Shown here in pieces: positions 1-7,248 of a stretch of 27,633 nt of DNA; positions within the stretch are counted from its first letter, which is position 1; each line of letters begins with the position of its first letter. The position numbers were made by a program, and so were the translations under genes. The stretch is from DATKZH01 sp964475955. Lineage in GTDB: Bacteria; Planctomycetota; Planctomycetia; Pirellulales; Thermoguttaceae. The notes under the pieces were generated by a model. It saw nothing but the letters and a program-made list of their open reading frames with translations, was not told the DNA's origin and made no database searches. The DNA lies in the NCBI GenBank assembly GCA_964475955.1, contig CAYYZY010000105.1:1-27633 (forward strand), written 5' to 3'.

Positions 1-12
1 CGCGGGTGGCAG

Positions 13-69
13 CGACGAATTTGCGGAAGGTGCTCGGCTACTCGGTTTGACGGAGTCGCAAATTCGTCG
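13..69. repeat. 13-bp perfect inverted repeat
   Basis: Bases 13-25 (CGACGAATTTGCG) are repeated as an exact inverted copy at 57-69, separated by 31 nt. It lies in a gene-free stretch downstream of purF. Such arms could fold into a stem, but no T-tract follows, so I do not call it a terminator. It may be part of a dispersed intergenic element. Confidence 0.6.
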
Positions 70-72
70 GTG

Positions 73-287
73 TTGCGAAGCAACAAGAGGCCGCGCAGTG
101 ATAAGAAGGGGCGTCTCAGCGGCACCAGCACAAGCCCCGTGCGTGGTCGACGAGGCCGGCCGGTTCAGATTGAGGAGCACGTCGTCGGGGTTCGCTGGAG
201 CCTTCTTCTCCGGGTCGCGACGGAAGGTTTGACCCCGGGCCCTGATTAGGTCGCCTGAGGGAGCGCGATCCTCTTGTTGCTGCGCAA
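73..287. repeat. 18-bp inverted repeat bounding about 180 bp
   Basis: Bases 73-90 (TTGCGAAGCAACAAGAGG) recur inverted at 270-287 with one mismatch (17 of 18). The enclosed 91-269 segment has no convincing ORF. Together with the adjacent 13-69 inverted repeat this fills most of the gene-free 1-386 region. The layout resembles a degraded miniature inverted-repeat element, but no target-site duplication is evident, so that reading is speculative. Confidence 0.5.
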
Positions 288-386
288 AGCGCGACGATTT
301 CCCGAACCAGTCTTCGCCCATGGTAGAACCTACCGCGGGAAATCATCGGGGCTACCCGAGCGTCGGAACTACCCCCCCGTCCCCCC

Positions 387-1967
387 TCACGTCTTCACCG
401 CGGCCGGGGTTTCGTAGGTGCGGCCGGAGACGCCGTTGCGGGCGTTGTCGCGGGCTTGTTGGGCGAGGCGGTGGCCGCAGGGGGTGGGGTATTCGCGAGT
501 GATGCAGGCCCGGCAGAGCTGGTCGGCGTCGAGCCCGATCGCCCGGGCGATGGAGTCGACCGGCAGGTAGCGGAGCGACTCGGCGCCCAGTTCGTCGGCC
601 ATTCGGGCTTCGCCCTCGGGCGTGAGCCGGCCGTCGTCGAGGAAGGCGGGGGCGAACAGCTCGCCGACGGTCGACATGTCGATCCCGTAGAAGCACGGCG
701 AAATGATCGGCGGCGAGGCCACCCGAATGTGGACCTCCGCCGCATGCCCCACCTTGCGGATGCGGTCGACCAGCACGCGCATCGTGGTGGCCCGCACGAT
801 CGAGTCTTCCACCAGCACGACGCGCTTGCCCTCGAGCACTTCCCGCAGCGGCGTGTACTTCGTGCGCGCCCGTTCGCTGCGCGTGCCCGTGCCCTGGATG
901 AAGGTGCGGCCCAGGTAGCGGTTGCGGATCAGGCCTTCCAGGCAGGGGAGGTTGAGCTTGTAGGCCATGGCGTCGGCGGCCGCCTTGCTCGTGTCGGGCA
1001 CGGGGACGACGATCGTGTCGGCGTCGCGGGGGACGGTCTCCAGCCGGGCGAGTTCCTCGCCGAGGGCCTTTCGGGCCATGTAGACGCTGCGGCCGTCGAG
1101 CGTGCTGGCCACGTTCGAGAAGTAGATCCACTCGAAGAAACAGTGCGCCCGGCGCGGGCTGCCGGCGAACCGCGTCACCTCGAAGCGGTCGTCGACGATC
1201 GTGATCGCCTGGCCGGGCAAGAGCGACCGGACGTTTTCCGGCGAGAAGCCGAGGTTCACCAGGGCGACGCTCTCGCTGGCGGCGGCGAACAGCGGGCCCT
1301 CGATCGCGTAGCTCAGGGGCTTGATGCCCAGCGGGTCGCGCGCGACGAGCATGTGGCCCAGCGCGTCGAGATAGACGAGGCTGTAGGCGCCGTCGAACCG
1401 GGCGGCCAGCTCCCGGCACAAGTCGACCAGCGACGGCTCGTCCTGCCGGGCGAGCGTGGTGCAGATGGTGTGCATGAAGATTTCGGTGTCGGTCTCGCGC
1501 GCGAGGTAGTTGTCGTCGTCGGTGAGCAGCTTGCGGCACAGGTCGCCGTAGTTGGCCAACTGGCCGTTGAAGGCGAAGCTGAACCACTTGTGCTTCTTGA
1601 TGTGGTGACGTTCGAAGGGCTGGGCGTAGCTGCGGTCGTCCTGGCCGCAGGTCGCGTAGCGCACGTGCCCGATCGCCGCCCTGCCCGCGTAGGCCTGCAT
1701 CAGGCTATCGGCCTTGCCGCGGTGGCTGAGCCGGAAGGCCTCGCTGACCGAGCCCAGTTCCTTGTGGGTGTCGATCAGTTGATTGCGGTCGGGGGCGTAG
1801 GTGGTCATTCCGGCGGCGAGCTGGCCGCGGTTCTGGATGTCCAAAAGCATCCGGGGCATGAGCCGGGAGACCTGCGCCGGACCCTGCTCCGGACAGAGCG
1901 GACTGACCCCGCCGTGCGGCAGGTGGTAGATGGCCGCCACACCGCATTCTTCGCCGAGTTGACTCAT
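387..1967 (-). CDS. purF: Amidophosphoribosyltransferase (PurF)
   Basis: Catalyses the first committed step of purine synthesis: glutamine-dependent conversion of PRPP to phosphoribosylamine, in the cytoplasm. The 526-residue product has an N-terminal Ntn glutaminase domain (about 8-240) and a C-terminal phosphoribosyltransferase domain with the PRPP loop VVLVEDSIVRATT at 383-395. The nucleophile is Cys8, in EECGVAAIY, so a seven-residue propeptide must be removed, as in the Bacillus-type enzyme. Cys276, Cys425, Cys485 and Cys488 (CRAC) sit where the Bacillus-type 4Fe-4S ligands lie, so an oxygen-sensitive cluster is expected. The ATG lacks a clear Shine-Dalgarno sequence, but starting here places the nucleophile correctly. 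It is divergent from proB, with its own promoter at 2096-2124. Confidence 0.96.
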   Translation of the reverse strand: MSQLGEECGVAAIYHLPHGGVSPLCPEQGPAQVSRLMPRMLLDIQNRGQLAAGMTTYAPDRNQLIDTHKELGSVSEAFRLSHRGKADSLMQAYAGRAAIGHVRYATCGQDDRSYAQPFERHHIKKHKWFSFAFNGQLANYGDLCRKLLTDDDNYLARETDTEIFMHTICTTLARQDEPSLVDLCRELAARFDGAYSLVYLDALGHMLVARDPLGIKPLSYAIEGPLFAAASESVALVNLGFSPENVRSLLPGQAITIVDDRFEVTRFAGSPRRAHCFFEWIYFSNVASTLDGRSVYMARKALGEELARLETVPRDADTIVVPVPDTSKAAADAMAYKLNLPCLEGLIRNRYLGRTFIQGTGTRSERARTKYTPLREVLEGKRVVLVEDSIVRATTMRVLVDRIRKVGHAAEVHIRVASPPIISPCFYGIDMSTVGELFAPAFLDDGRLTPEGEARMADELGAESLRYLPVDSIARAIGLDADQLCRACITREYPTPCGHRLAQQARDNARNGVSGRTYETPAAVKT

Positions 1968-2095
1968 GGTGATATGAGCTGCACGCTGAGGGCGCGCGGC
2001 CCGTCCTGGGTGTCGAGGGTAGCCTATCCGAGGGAGGTTACTGCCGCAGACCGAGAGGAGGCACCTCCGTGCCCCCTTTCCGTCCTGCTAGCACT

Positions 2096-2124
2096 ATTCT
2101 AGCGCCGGCGGTCGGTTCTCTCAA
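2096..2124 (-). promoter_or_regulatory. Sigma70-like promoter for purF
   Basis: On the minus strand TTGAGA (2119-2124) and TAGAAT (2096-2101) are separated by exactly 17 nt. Each hexamer matches the consensus at five of six positions. This would give a purF leader of about 120 nt. Confidence 0.6.
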
Positions 2125-2293
2125 CCGGCTCGCGCCGCGCGGAATGGTCGCGTGCTCGGCTGGGCTGCCTCGAGCCTTCCCCTTTTGCGGAAACGGCGGT
2201 ATCTTCGGGGGTTATCTTCGACCGGCCCCATACGGCGGGGGCCGCGTTTGGCGGGGTTTCGCCGTTGGCATTGGCGTGCCCGGCCGGAGGGGG

Positions 2294-2319
2294 CGTTCCC
2301 AAGCTGGAGCTTGGGAACG
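2294..2319. repeat. REP-like palindrome, 12-bp arms
   Basis: CGTTCCCAAGCT and its exact reverse complement flank a 2-nt centre. It lies in the purF-proB intergenic region upstream of proB. No T-tract follows on either strand, so it looks like a dispersed palindromic repeat rather than a terminator. Confidence 0.7.
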
Positions 2320-2404
2320 AGGGACAGGGATAAGGGGCCGGTTCGGAGGGCGGAACGCCGTTGCGTCTTGATTGGCTGGAGCCGAAGGCTGCGTTGGGGA
2401 ATCG

Positions 2405-3544
2405 ATGACCGACATCCTGCGTCAAGAAGTCGCCACCGGGGCGTCGACGATCGTCGTCAAGGTCGGCACGCGCGTGCTCACCCGCGACGACGGCTGCCTC
2501 GACCAAGCGCGCATCCGCCAGTTGGCCGAGGAGCTGCACTCGGTCCTCTCGACCGGGCGCAAGGTGGTCGTGGTCAGTTCGGGGGCGGTGGGCGCGGGGA
2601 TCGGCCGGCTGGGGCTCACCCGGCGCCCCACCGACATCGCCCGGCTCCAGGCTGTGGCGGCCGTCGGGCAGAGCCTGTTGGTCGAGGCGTACGAGCGTTC
2701 CCTCGAGGCCTTCGGTCGGCACGCCGCGCAGATCCTGCTTACCGCGGAAGACCTGGAGACCCGAACCCGCTACCTGAACGCCCGAAACACGGTCCGAACG
2801 CTGCTGGAATACGGGGCCGTGCCGATCATCAACGAGAACGACACGGTCAGCGTCGACGAGCTTCAGATCACCTTCGGCGACAACGACCGGCTGGCCGCCA
2901 TCGTCACCAACCTCATCCAGGCGCCCCTGTTGATCCTGCTTTCCGACGTCGACGGCCTCTACGACGGCGATCCGGCCGACCCGACCGCAAGGGTAATCCC
3001 CACCGTGAAACGGCTGGAGCCCTGGGTCTTCGACCTCGTCCGCGATCGGGCCACGGGCCTCAGCCGCGGCGGCATGGCCAGCAAGCTCGAGGCGGCCCGG
3101 CAGGCCACTTCCGCGGGCGAGAACGTGATCATCGCCAGCGGGCGCACCCCGGGCGTGCTGGCCAGGATCCTGGCCGGCGAGCCCGTAGGCACCCTGATCC
3201 TGCCGCACAAGAAGGTCGTCGCCGCCCGAAAACGATGGATCGGCTTCACCCGGCAGACGCGCGGCCAACTGATCGTCGACGCGGGGGCCTGCCGGGCGGT
3301 GGTGGACCACGGGCGGAGCCTCCTGCCGATCGGCATCGTCAAGGTCAAGGGTTCGTTCATCAAGGGGGAGGTCGTCGGCGTTTGCGACCCCCAAGGGGAC
3401 GAATTCGCCCGGGGGCTTACAAACTACTCGGCCGACGACGTGCGCCGCATCCGCGGCCTGAAGACCGACGAGATCGCCGAAGCCCTCGGCCACTGCCCCT
3501 ACGACGAAGTGGTCCACCGCGACAACATGGTGGTGACGCGGTGA
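2405..3544 (+). CDS. proB: Glutamate 5-kinase (ProB)
   Basis: Phosphorylates L-glutamate to glutamyl-5-phosphate, the first and feedback-controlled step of proline synthesis, in the cytoplasm. The 379-residue protein begins with an amino-acid kinase fold: IVVKVGTRVLT near residue 20, then VVVSSGAVGAG, then INENDTVS, and FGDNDRLAAIVTNL for substrate binding. LSDVDGLYDGDP follows, then RGGMASKLEAA. A C-terminal PUA domain (about 275-370) is present, as in full-length bacterial ProB. I chose ATG 2405, preceded by TTGGGGA, over an upstream in-frame TTG at 2372, because the kinase motif then lies at the usual distance from the N-terminus. ProA is not in the window. Confidence 0.96.
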   Translation: MTDILRQEVATGASTIVVKVGTRVLTRDDGCLDQARIRQLAEELHSVLSTGRKVVVVSSGAVGAGIGRLGLTRRPTDIARLQAVAAVGQSLLVEAYERSLEAFGRHAAQILLTAEDLETRTRYLNARNTVRTLLEYGAVPIINENDTVSVDELQITFGDNDRLAAIVTNLIQAPLLILLSDVDGLYDGDPADPTARVIPTVKRLEPWVFDLVRDRATGLSRGGMASKLEAARQATSAGENVIIASGRTPGVLARILAGEPVGTLILPHKKVVAARKRWIGFTRQTRGQLIVDAGACRAVVDHGRSLLPIGIVKVKGSFIKGEVVGVCDPQGDEFARGLTNYSADDVRRIRGLKTDEIAEALGHCPYDEVVHRDNMVVTR

Positions 3545-3605
3545 CAGGGGCGATCATATCACTTCGGTGCGTCGAACCACGTGAGCGAACGCTTCTTCCG
3601 CCCAT

Positions 3606-3725
3606 CTCCTGAACACGCAGGCGGCGCGGCCGACGCGCCGGCAAATCGTCCTTGACCGTCAAATACTCTCCAAGGGCGGCTTGCGGGTCGTCCCGGGAGC
3701 CGAAGTCGTGGACCCCTCCTCGGAT
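3606..3725 (-). pseudogene. Fragment of tyrosine integrase N-terminus
   Basis: About 40 codons on the minus strand read IRGGVHDFGSRDDPQAALGE, followed by YLTVKDDLPARRPRR. This resembles the N-terminal segment of tyrosine recombinases that I associate with planctomycetes: a K-I-R-G-x-x-H-Y-F-G motif, then D-P-x-A-A-L-x-x-Y-L and K-D-D-L-x-A-G-R. The conserved Tyr after H, and residues around KDDL, are altered. No core-binding or catalytic domain follows, because proB lies immediately downstream. It is therefore a decayed remnant, about 400 bp upstream of tRNA-Met. The rest of 3545-4120 shows no other recognisable gene. Recognition is from memory of the family and needs a search. Confidence 0.45.
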
Positions 3726-4120
3726 TGGCTCGGCCGGCGTCCCCAGAGCATTGGGGCACGGTAACAAGTCCTCATGAGGCTTAGTACTACTGCGCAGCAT
3801 GGAACGTCGGTCGGGCCGGATGTCAAGGCAGACGAACTGGCAGTCCAATCTGGGCAGGAACCGGATTCGCCCGCCCCAACATTTGCGTCGACCCTGCGCT
3901 GTAGGCTTGGGCGGCTTGTCAGATCTCGGGCCAGACGATACCTTTGATTGTACGGTATCCGACTCGGAGGCGAGGTGTTTCCGCAGGGCTGCGTCGGGAC
4001 CATTCCATGGTCCCCTGGAGGGCCCGGTGTCGGGGCCGAGGTGTCGGCGTAGCATTGGGCGTAGCCGCTCGACGCCGACAAGTAAGCGATGACACGTAAA
4101 ACCTTGCTGCGCAAGGGTTT

Positions 4121-4194
4121 GGCGGCGTAGCTCAGTTGGTCAGAGCAGCGGAATCATAATCCGCGTGTCCGGGGTTCGAGTCCCTGCGCCGCTA
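4121..4194 (+). tRNA. tRNA-Met (CAT)
   Basis: A full cloverleaf can be drawn. The acceptor stem is GGCGGCG with CGCCGCT (terminal G-U pair). D arm: GCTC/GAGC. Anticodon stem: GCGGA/TCCGC around loop ATCATAA, giving anticodon CAT. T arm: CGGGG/CCCTG with TTCGAGT. The discriminator is A and CCA is not encoded. The anticodon stem lacks the three G-C pairs of initiator tRNA, so this is elongator Met; tRNA-Ile2 (lysidine-modified CAT) is not excluded. Confidence 0.95.
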
Positions 4195-4270
4195 CTTGGC
4201 CGCCCCTTTGGAGGGGGGGCGAGGAGAGCAGAGGAATGGGCTCCGCTCTACGAGGGAGGCGGCGCGCGGT

Positions 4271-6634
4271 TCACGCCGCTTGACGGTCGCGGGTGGCGCT
4301 GTCGACCGTGGCGATCTGGGAAGGGGAGAGGTCGTACAGCGCGTAGACGAGCGAGTCGATGCGGCGGTCGATCTCGTCGATTCGCGCGGCCGGCGCGCCC
4401 GAGTCTCGACGGCCTGCGGCGCGCGGCCGGCGAGTGATCGCGAGCATTTCGTCGACCAGCCCGACGAGCTCGTCGTGGCGCGCCTTGTCGGCCCGGCGGG
4501 AGAAGTCGATGCGGCGTATCGGCGTGCGCGCGAGCACGTGCCCGTTGATCTCCAGGCCCGCGCCGCGACGCTTGGCGTGGTGCGCGTACCACTTCCACGC
4601 CAGCCGGCTGTTGAGCACGGCGGTCAGGTAGTGGAGGTGCTCGCGCGTGTCGGCGTGGGGGATGAACGCGTTGGCGCTGAACGGCACGTAGACGGGCGAG
4701 GCCGTCGGCACGAACCCGGGACGGCGGCCCATCTGCAACGCCACGATCTTCGCCGACCGCCACAGGCGCTCCTCGCGCGGCCAGTGGAGCTGCCACCACC
4801 GCCGGGCGCCGGCGCGCGTTTCGCGCCGGGCCTCCATGATGGGGCGGAACCGGGCCAGATGGTCGCGAACCGTGGGGAAGCGGTCGATCTCGGGGCACGT
4901 GCGGCCGGTGGTGTACAAGAGCGCCCGGGAGGACTCCGACGCGAGGAAGTACCGGCCCAGGTCGCACAGGTCGTGGTACGGACGCACGAGGCACCGCTCC
5001 CGTGCGGGCAGTTGCAGCCGGTCCAGTTCGTCGGGCGTCAATGCGAAAACTCCCTCTCCCGGGCGCCAACGCCCGCCGTGGCGCTGGTTGGCTTTCCGGG
5101 TGACGGTGGCCGGGTTTTCGGCGATGCCCTGGCGCACTTCGCCTAGCGCGCCGAGCGGCGTGGCTCGGGCGAGTCGGGTGAGCAGTTCGTCGCATGGGGG
5201 CTCGACGTCGATCCGGCCGTCGCGGAAGAGTTGGTCGGCGCTTTTGCGGAACACGACCAGCGGCGCCTTGCCGGCGAAAAGCGGCGCGGCGTCGGCGTGC
5301 TCCTGGTCGCAGCCCTCGATCGAAGGGCGCTTGATGGTCGTGGGCCGGTCGCCGGGCCCGCGCCGGAGGGTGAGGATCATGTGCCGACCCGACACGCCCT
5401 CGAACACCTTGAGCCCGTCGAGCAGGAAGATCTCTTCCACGTGGGCCGACTCGCGGAGCGCCCGGTGCAGCTTCGCGGCCCCTGGGGAGGAGGTCCAGTA
5501 GGCGCCGACGATGAACGAGAGCCGTGCGCCCGGCTTGAGCAGCTCCAGGGAGCGATGGACGAAATAGTGCCACAGGTCCATGCGCGCGTTTCGATAGCGC
5601 CGGCCGAGCCGCGTGGCGGCGATCCGGTCGAGCAGCGGCTTGCCGTTGCGCTCGCGATGGTAGGGCGGGTTGCCGATGATTGCGTCGAACCGGCCGGCGG
5701 ACCCCTCGAACGCGGGTCCGGTGAGCACGTCGCCCGAGCGGAGGCCGGCCGCCAGCACGTCGGAAACGCGGCGCGCCCGCTCGGCCCGATCTTCGCCCCG
5801 GGGCTGTTGGTCCATGATCTCCAGCCACAGGGACCGCCGGGCGGCGAGCACGGCTTCGGGGTCGAGGTCGACGCCGTGGAGGCTCTTTGCCGTGAGCCAG
5901 GACGGCTGAGGCGCGTCCCGGCGCCGAAGCCACGTCGCCAGATGGCGGCATGCGGCCAACAGCAACGACCCGCAGCCGCACGCCGGGTCGAGGATCGCCA
6001 ACTCCGCAGGGCACCCTTCGCCAGCCGGAATCTCGCCCAGGCGCCCGCCGACCGCCTGCGACACGAGGTACCCGGCGATGCCCTCGGGCGTGTAGTAGAT
6101 GCCGCCGTGTCTCTTCGCTGCCGCGCCCCGGGCGGTCCGTAGTCGGCCGCCTGCCCCGCGGCGAAGCTCCAGCCCGACGAGCCGCTCGTGGATCGCGCCG
6201 AGCCACTCGGGCCGGCCCTTGCCGCGGCGTTGGACGGCCGCGCCGAACCACCGGTCGCGCGCCGAGCGAAACGCGGCGGCCTCGATCCGCAGGTTCCGGA
6301 AGCCGGGCGGTTTCACGTCGCCTGGGGCGTCCCCGGGCCTCACCCGAAACAGGCCCGGGCCGAGCTGCGCTTCGGCGACTTCCGCCAAGCCCGCGAGCCG
6401 TAGCTCAGGCTGCCGATCTGCGGTTAGGCCATCCAGGGCTTGACCGGAAACCAGCCGGCGCGCGCGGCACATGCCCAAGAACGCCAGCAGCTCGACGACC
6501 TGTCGGGCGGCCGACTGAAGCCTCTCGAGAGGGAGCCGGGGATGACACCGCGCGATGCCCTGGGCGGCCGTCGTCCAGCACGATTCGGCCTGCACTGAAG
6601 GCGTGTCGGCCGAAGCCCCGGGCAGTCGGGTCAC
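4271..6634 (-). CDS. Adenine-specific DNA methyltransferase, Eco57I/TaqI-like
   Basis: Predicted to transfer methyl from S-adenosylmethionine to adenine N6 in a specific DNA sequence. The 787-residue protein has GGIYYTPEGIAGYLV near 177-191, typical of type I/IIG methyltransferases. Motif I is LDPACGCGSLLLAA (215-228) and catalytic motif IV is IIGNPPY (319-325). The C-terminal half (about 470-760) resembles a TaqI-type target-recognition domain, with LNSRLAWKWY and LEINGHVLARTPI. I see no PD-(D/E)xK nuclease motif in the first 170 residues, so it may be a stand-alone methylase rather than a fused restriction enzyme. The start is GTG with no clear Shine-Dalgarno sequence. It lies 21 bp behind a lipoprotein gene, and its stop is 76 bp from the 3' end of tRNA-Met. 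No separate nuclease gene is visible. Confidence 0.9.
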   Translation of the reverse strand: MTRLPGASADTPSVQAESCWTTAAQGIARCHPRLPLERLQSAARQVVELLAFLGMCRARRLVSGQALDGLTADRQPELRLAGLAEVAEAQLGPGLFRVRPGDAPGDVKPPGFRNLRIEAAAFRSARDRWFGAAVQRRGKGRPEWLGAIHERLVGLELRRGAGGRLRTARGAAAKRHGGIYYTPEGIAGYLVSQAVGGRLGEIPAGEGCPAELAILDPACGCGSLLLAACRHLATWLRRRDAPQPSWLTAKSLHGVDLDPEAVLAARRSLWLEIMDQQPRGEDRAERARRVSDVLAAGLRSGDVLTGPAFEGSAGRFDAIIGNPPYHRERNGKPLLDRIAATRLGRRYRNARMDLWHYFVHRSLELLKPGARLSFIVGAYWTSSPGAAKLHRALRESAHVEEIFLLDGLKVFEGVSGRHMILTLRRGPGDRPTTIKRPSIEGCDQEHADAAPLFAGKAPLVVFRKSADQLFRDGRIDVEPPCDELLTRLARATPLGALGEVRQGIAENPATVTRKANQRHGGRWRPGEGVFALTPDELDRLQLPARERCLVRPYHDLCDLGRYFLASESSRALLYTTGRTCPEIDRFPTVRDHLARFRPIMEARRETRAGARRWWQLHWPREERLWRSAKIVALQMGRRPGFVPTASPVYVPFSANAFIPHADTREHLHYLTAVLNSRLAWKWYAHHAKRRGAGLEINGHVLARTPIRRIDFSRRADKARHDELVGLVDEMLAITRRPRAAGRRDSGAPAARIDEIDRRIDSLVYALYDLSPSQIATVDSATRDRQAA

Positions 6635-6655
6635 GACAAACGGCTCCGCGGCACG

Positions 6656-7078
6656 CTAGGAAGACGGGGGCGTGTCCGTCCGTTTGACGGGCGCCCATCC
6701 GTCCGACGGCAACGGTTGCGCCTCCTCAGCGTGCGGCACCTGCTCGGGAGGGGCCATTTCGGGCAGGTGGTCGATCAAGGGCTTCGCTTCGGCCAATTCT
6801 TGGCCGTCGACACCCGAGAGGGCCGCTTCCGGGAGCCACGGCTGCTCGTCGGGAAGCTCGGGCAAGTCGGGCACCTGATCTTCCGGGAACTGGCCGCCGA
6901 CCGTGCCGGGGAAATAGCCGGAGAGGACCGATCCGGCGCGGGCCATGGGGGCGCAGTCTTCGCCGCACTGGCCCGTGAACGTGGGGCTACAGTCGTCGTA
7001 GGGCGAGGCGCACATGCGGCAACCGGCGGTCACCACGACCAGGGAGAGCGAGAGCGAGAGGAGCATTCCGCGCGACAT
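6656..7078 (-). CDS. Small proline/acid-rich lipoprotein
   Basis: A 140-residue protein with a lipoprotein signal. A short basic start is followed by a Leu/Ser/Val-rich stretch and lipobox VTAGC, so Cys20 would be lipidated. Directly after come RMCASPYDDC and a second CxxxC-like pair, FTGQCGEDC, giving five cysteines in the first 40 residues. The rest is Pro-, Glu- and Asp-rich with low complexity and no recognised domain. I chose ATG 7078 because GGAAAGG sits 8 nt upstream and the signal then starts correctly. It is likely anchored in the outer or cytoplasmic membrane, function unknown. The downstream methyltransferase follows on the same strand after 21 bp, so they may be cotranscribed. Confidence 0.75.
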   Translation of the reverse strand: MSRGMLLSLSLSLVVVTAGCRMCASPYDDCSPTFTGQCGEDCAPMARAGSVLSGYFPGTVGGQFPEDQVPDLPELPDEQPWLPEAALSGVDGQELAEAKPLIDHLPEMAPPEQVPHAEEAQPLPSDGWAPVKRTDTPPSS

Positions 7079-7220
7079 CCGACCAACCTTTCCGGCCCGT
7101 TTGAGCCTCCGCCCGGCGACCGCCGCCGATGGATGGGCGCCGAAGCCGACGCTGGGCGAAGCGACTGTTGTCAGCGCTGAGGCAGATGACCTGTCCTGCC
7201 TCGCGCACCGCTTCACGAAC

Positions 7221-7248
7221 TTGACAGGAGACAATGCATCGGTATATT
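7221..7248 (+). promoter_or_regulatory. Near-consensus sigma70 promoter
   Basis: TTGACA (7221-7226) and TATATT (7243-7248) are spaced by 16 nt. The -35 is perfect and the -10 matches five of six. It overlaps the first possible ATG of the glycosyltransferase gene (7234), which would then lie upstream of the transcript start at about 7255. Confidence 0.6.

Noticed and set aside
456..2102. 548-codon plus-strand frame opposite purF
   Set aside because: purF on the minus strand has all catalytic motifs; the opposite frame is a high-GC shadow.
3417..4055. 212-codon minus-strand frame across 3417-4055 as a full gene
   Set aside because: Only the central 40 codons resemble a protein family; the frame overlaps the end of proB and the flanking parts look noncoding, so it is kept only as an integrase fragment.
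4102..4116. CCTTGC-TGC-GCAAGG hairpin just before tRNA-Met as a terminator
   Set aside because: Only 6 bp with a short TTT after it, immediately at the tRNA 5' end; too weak to call.
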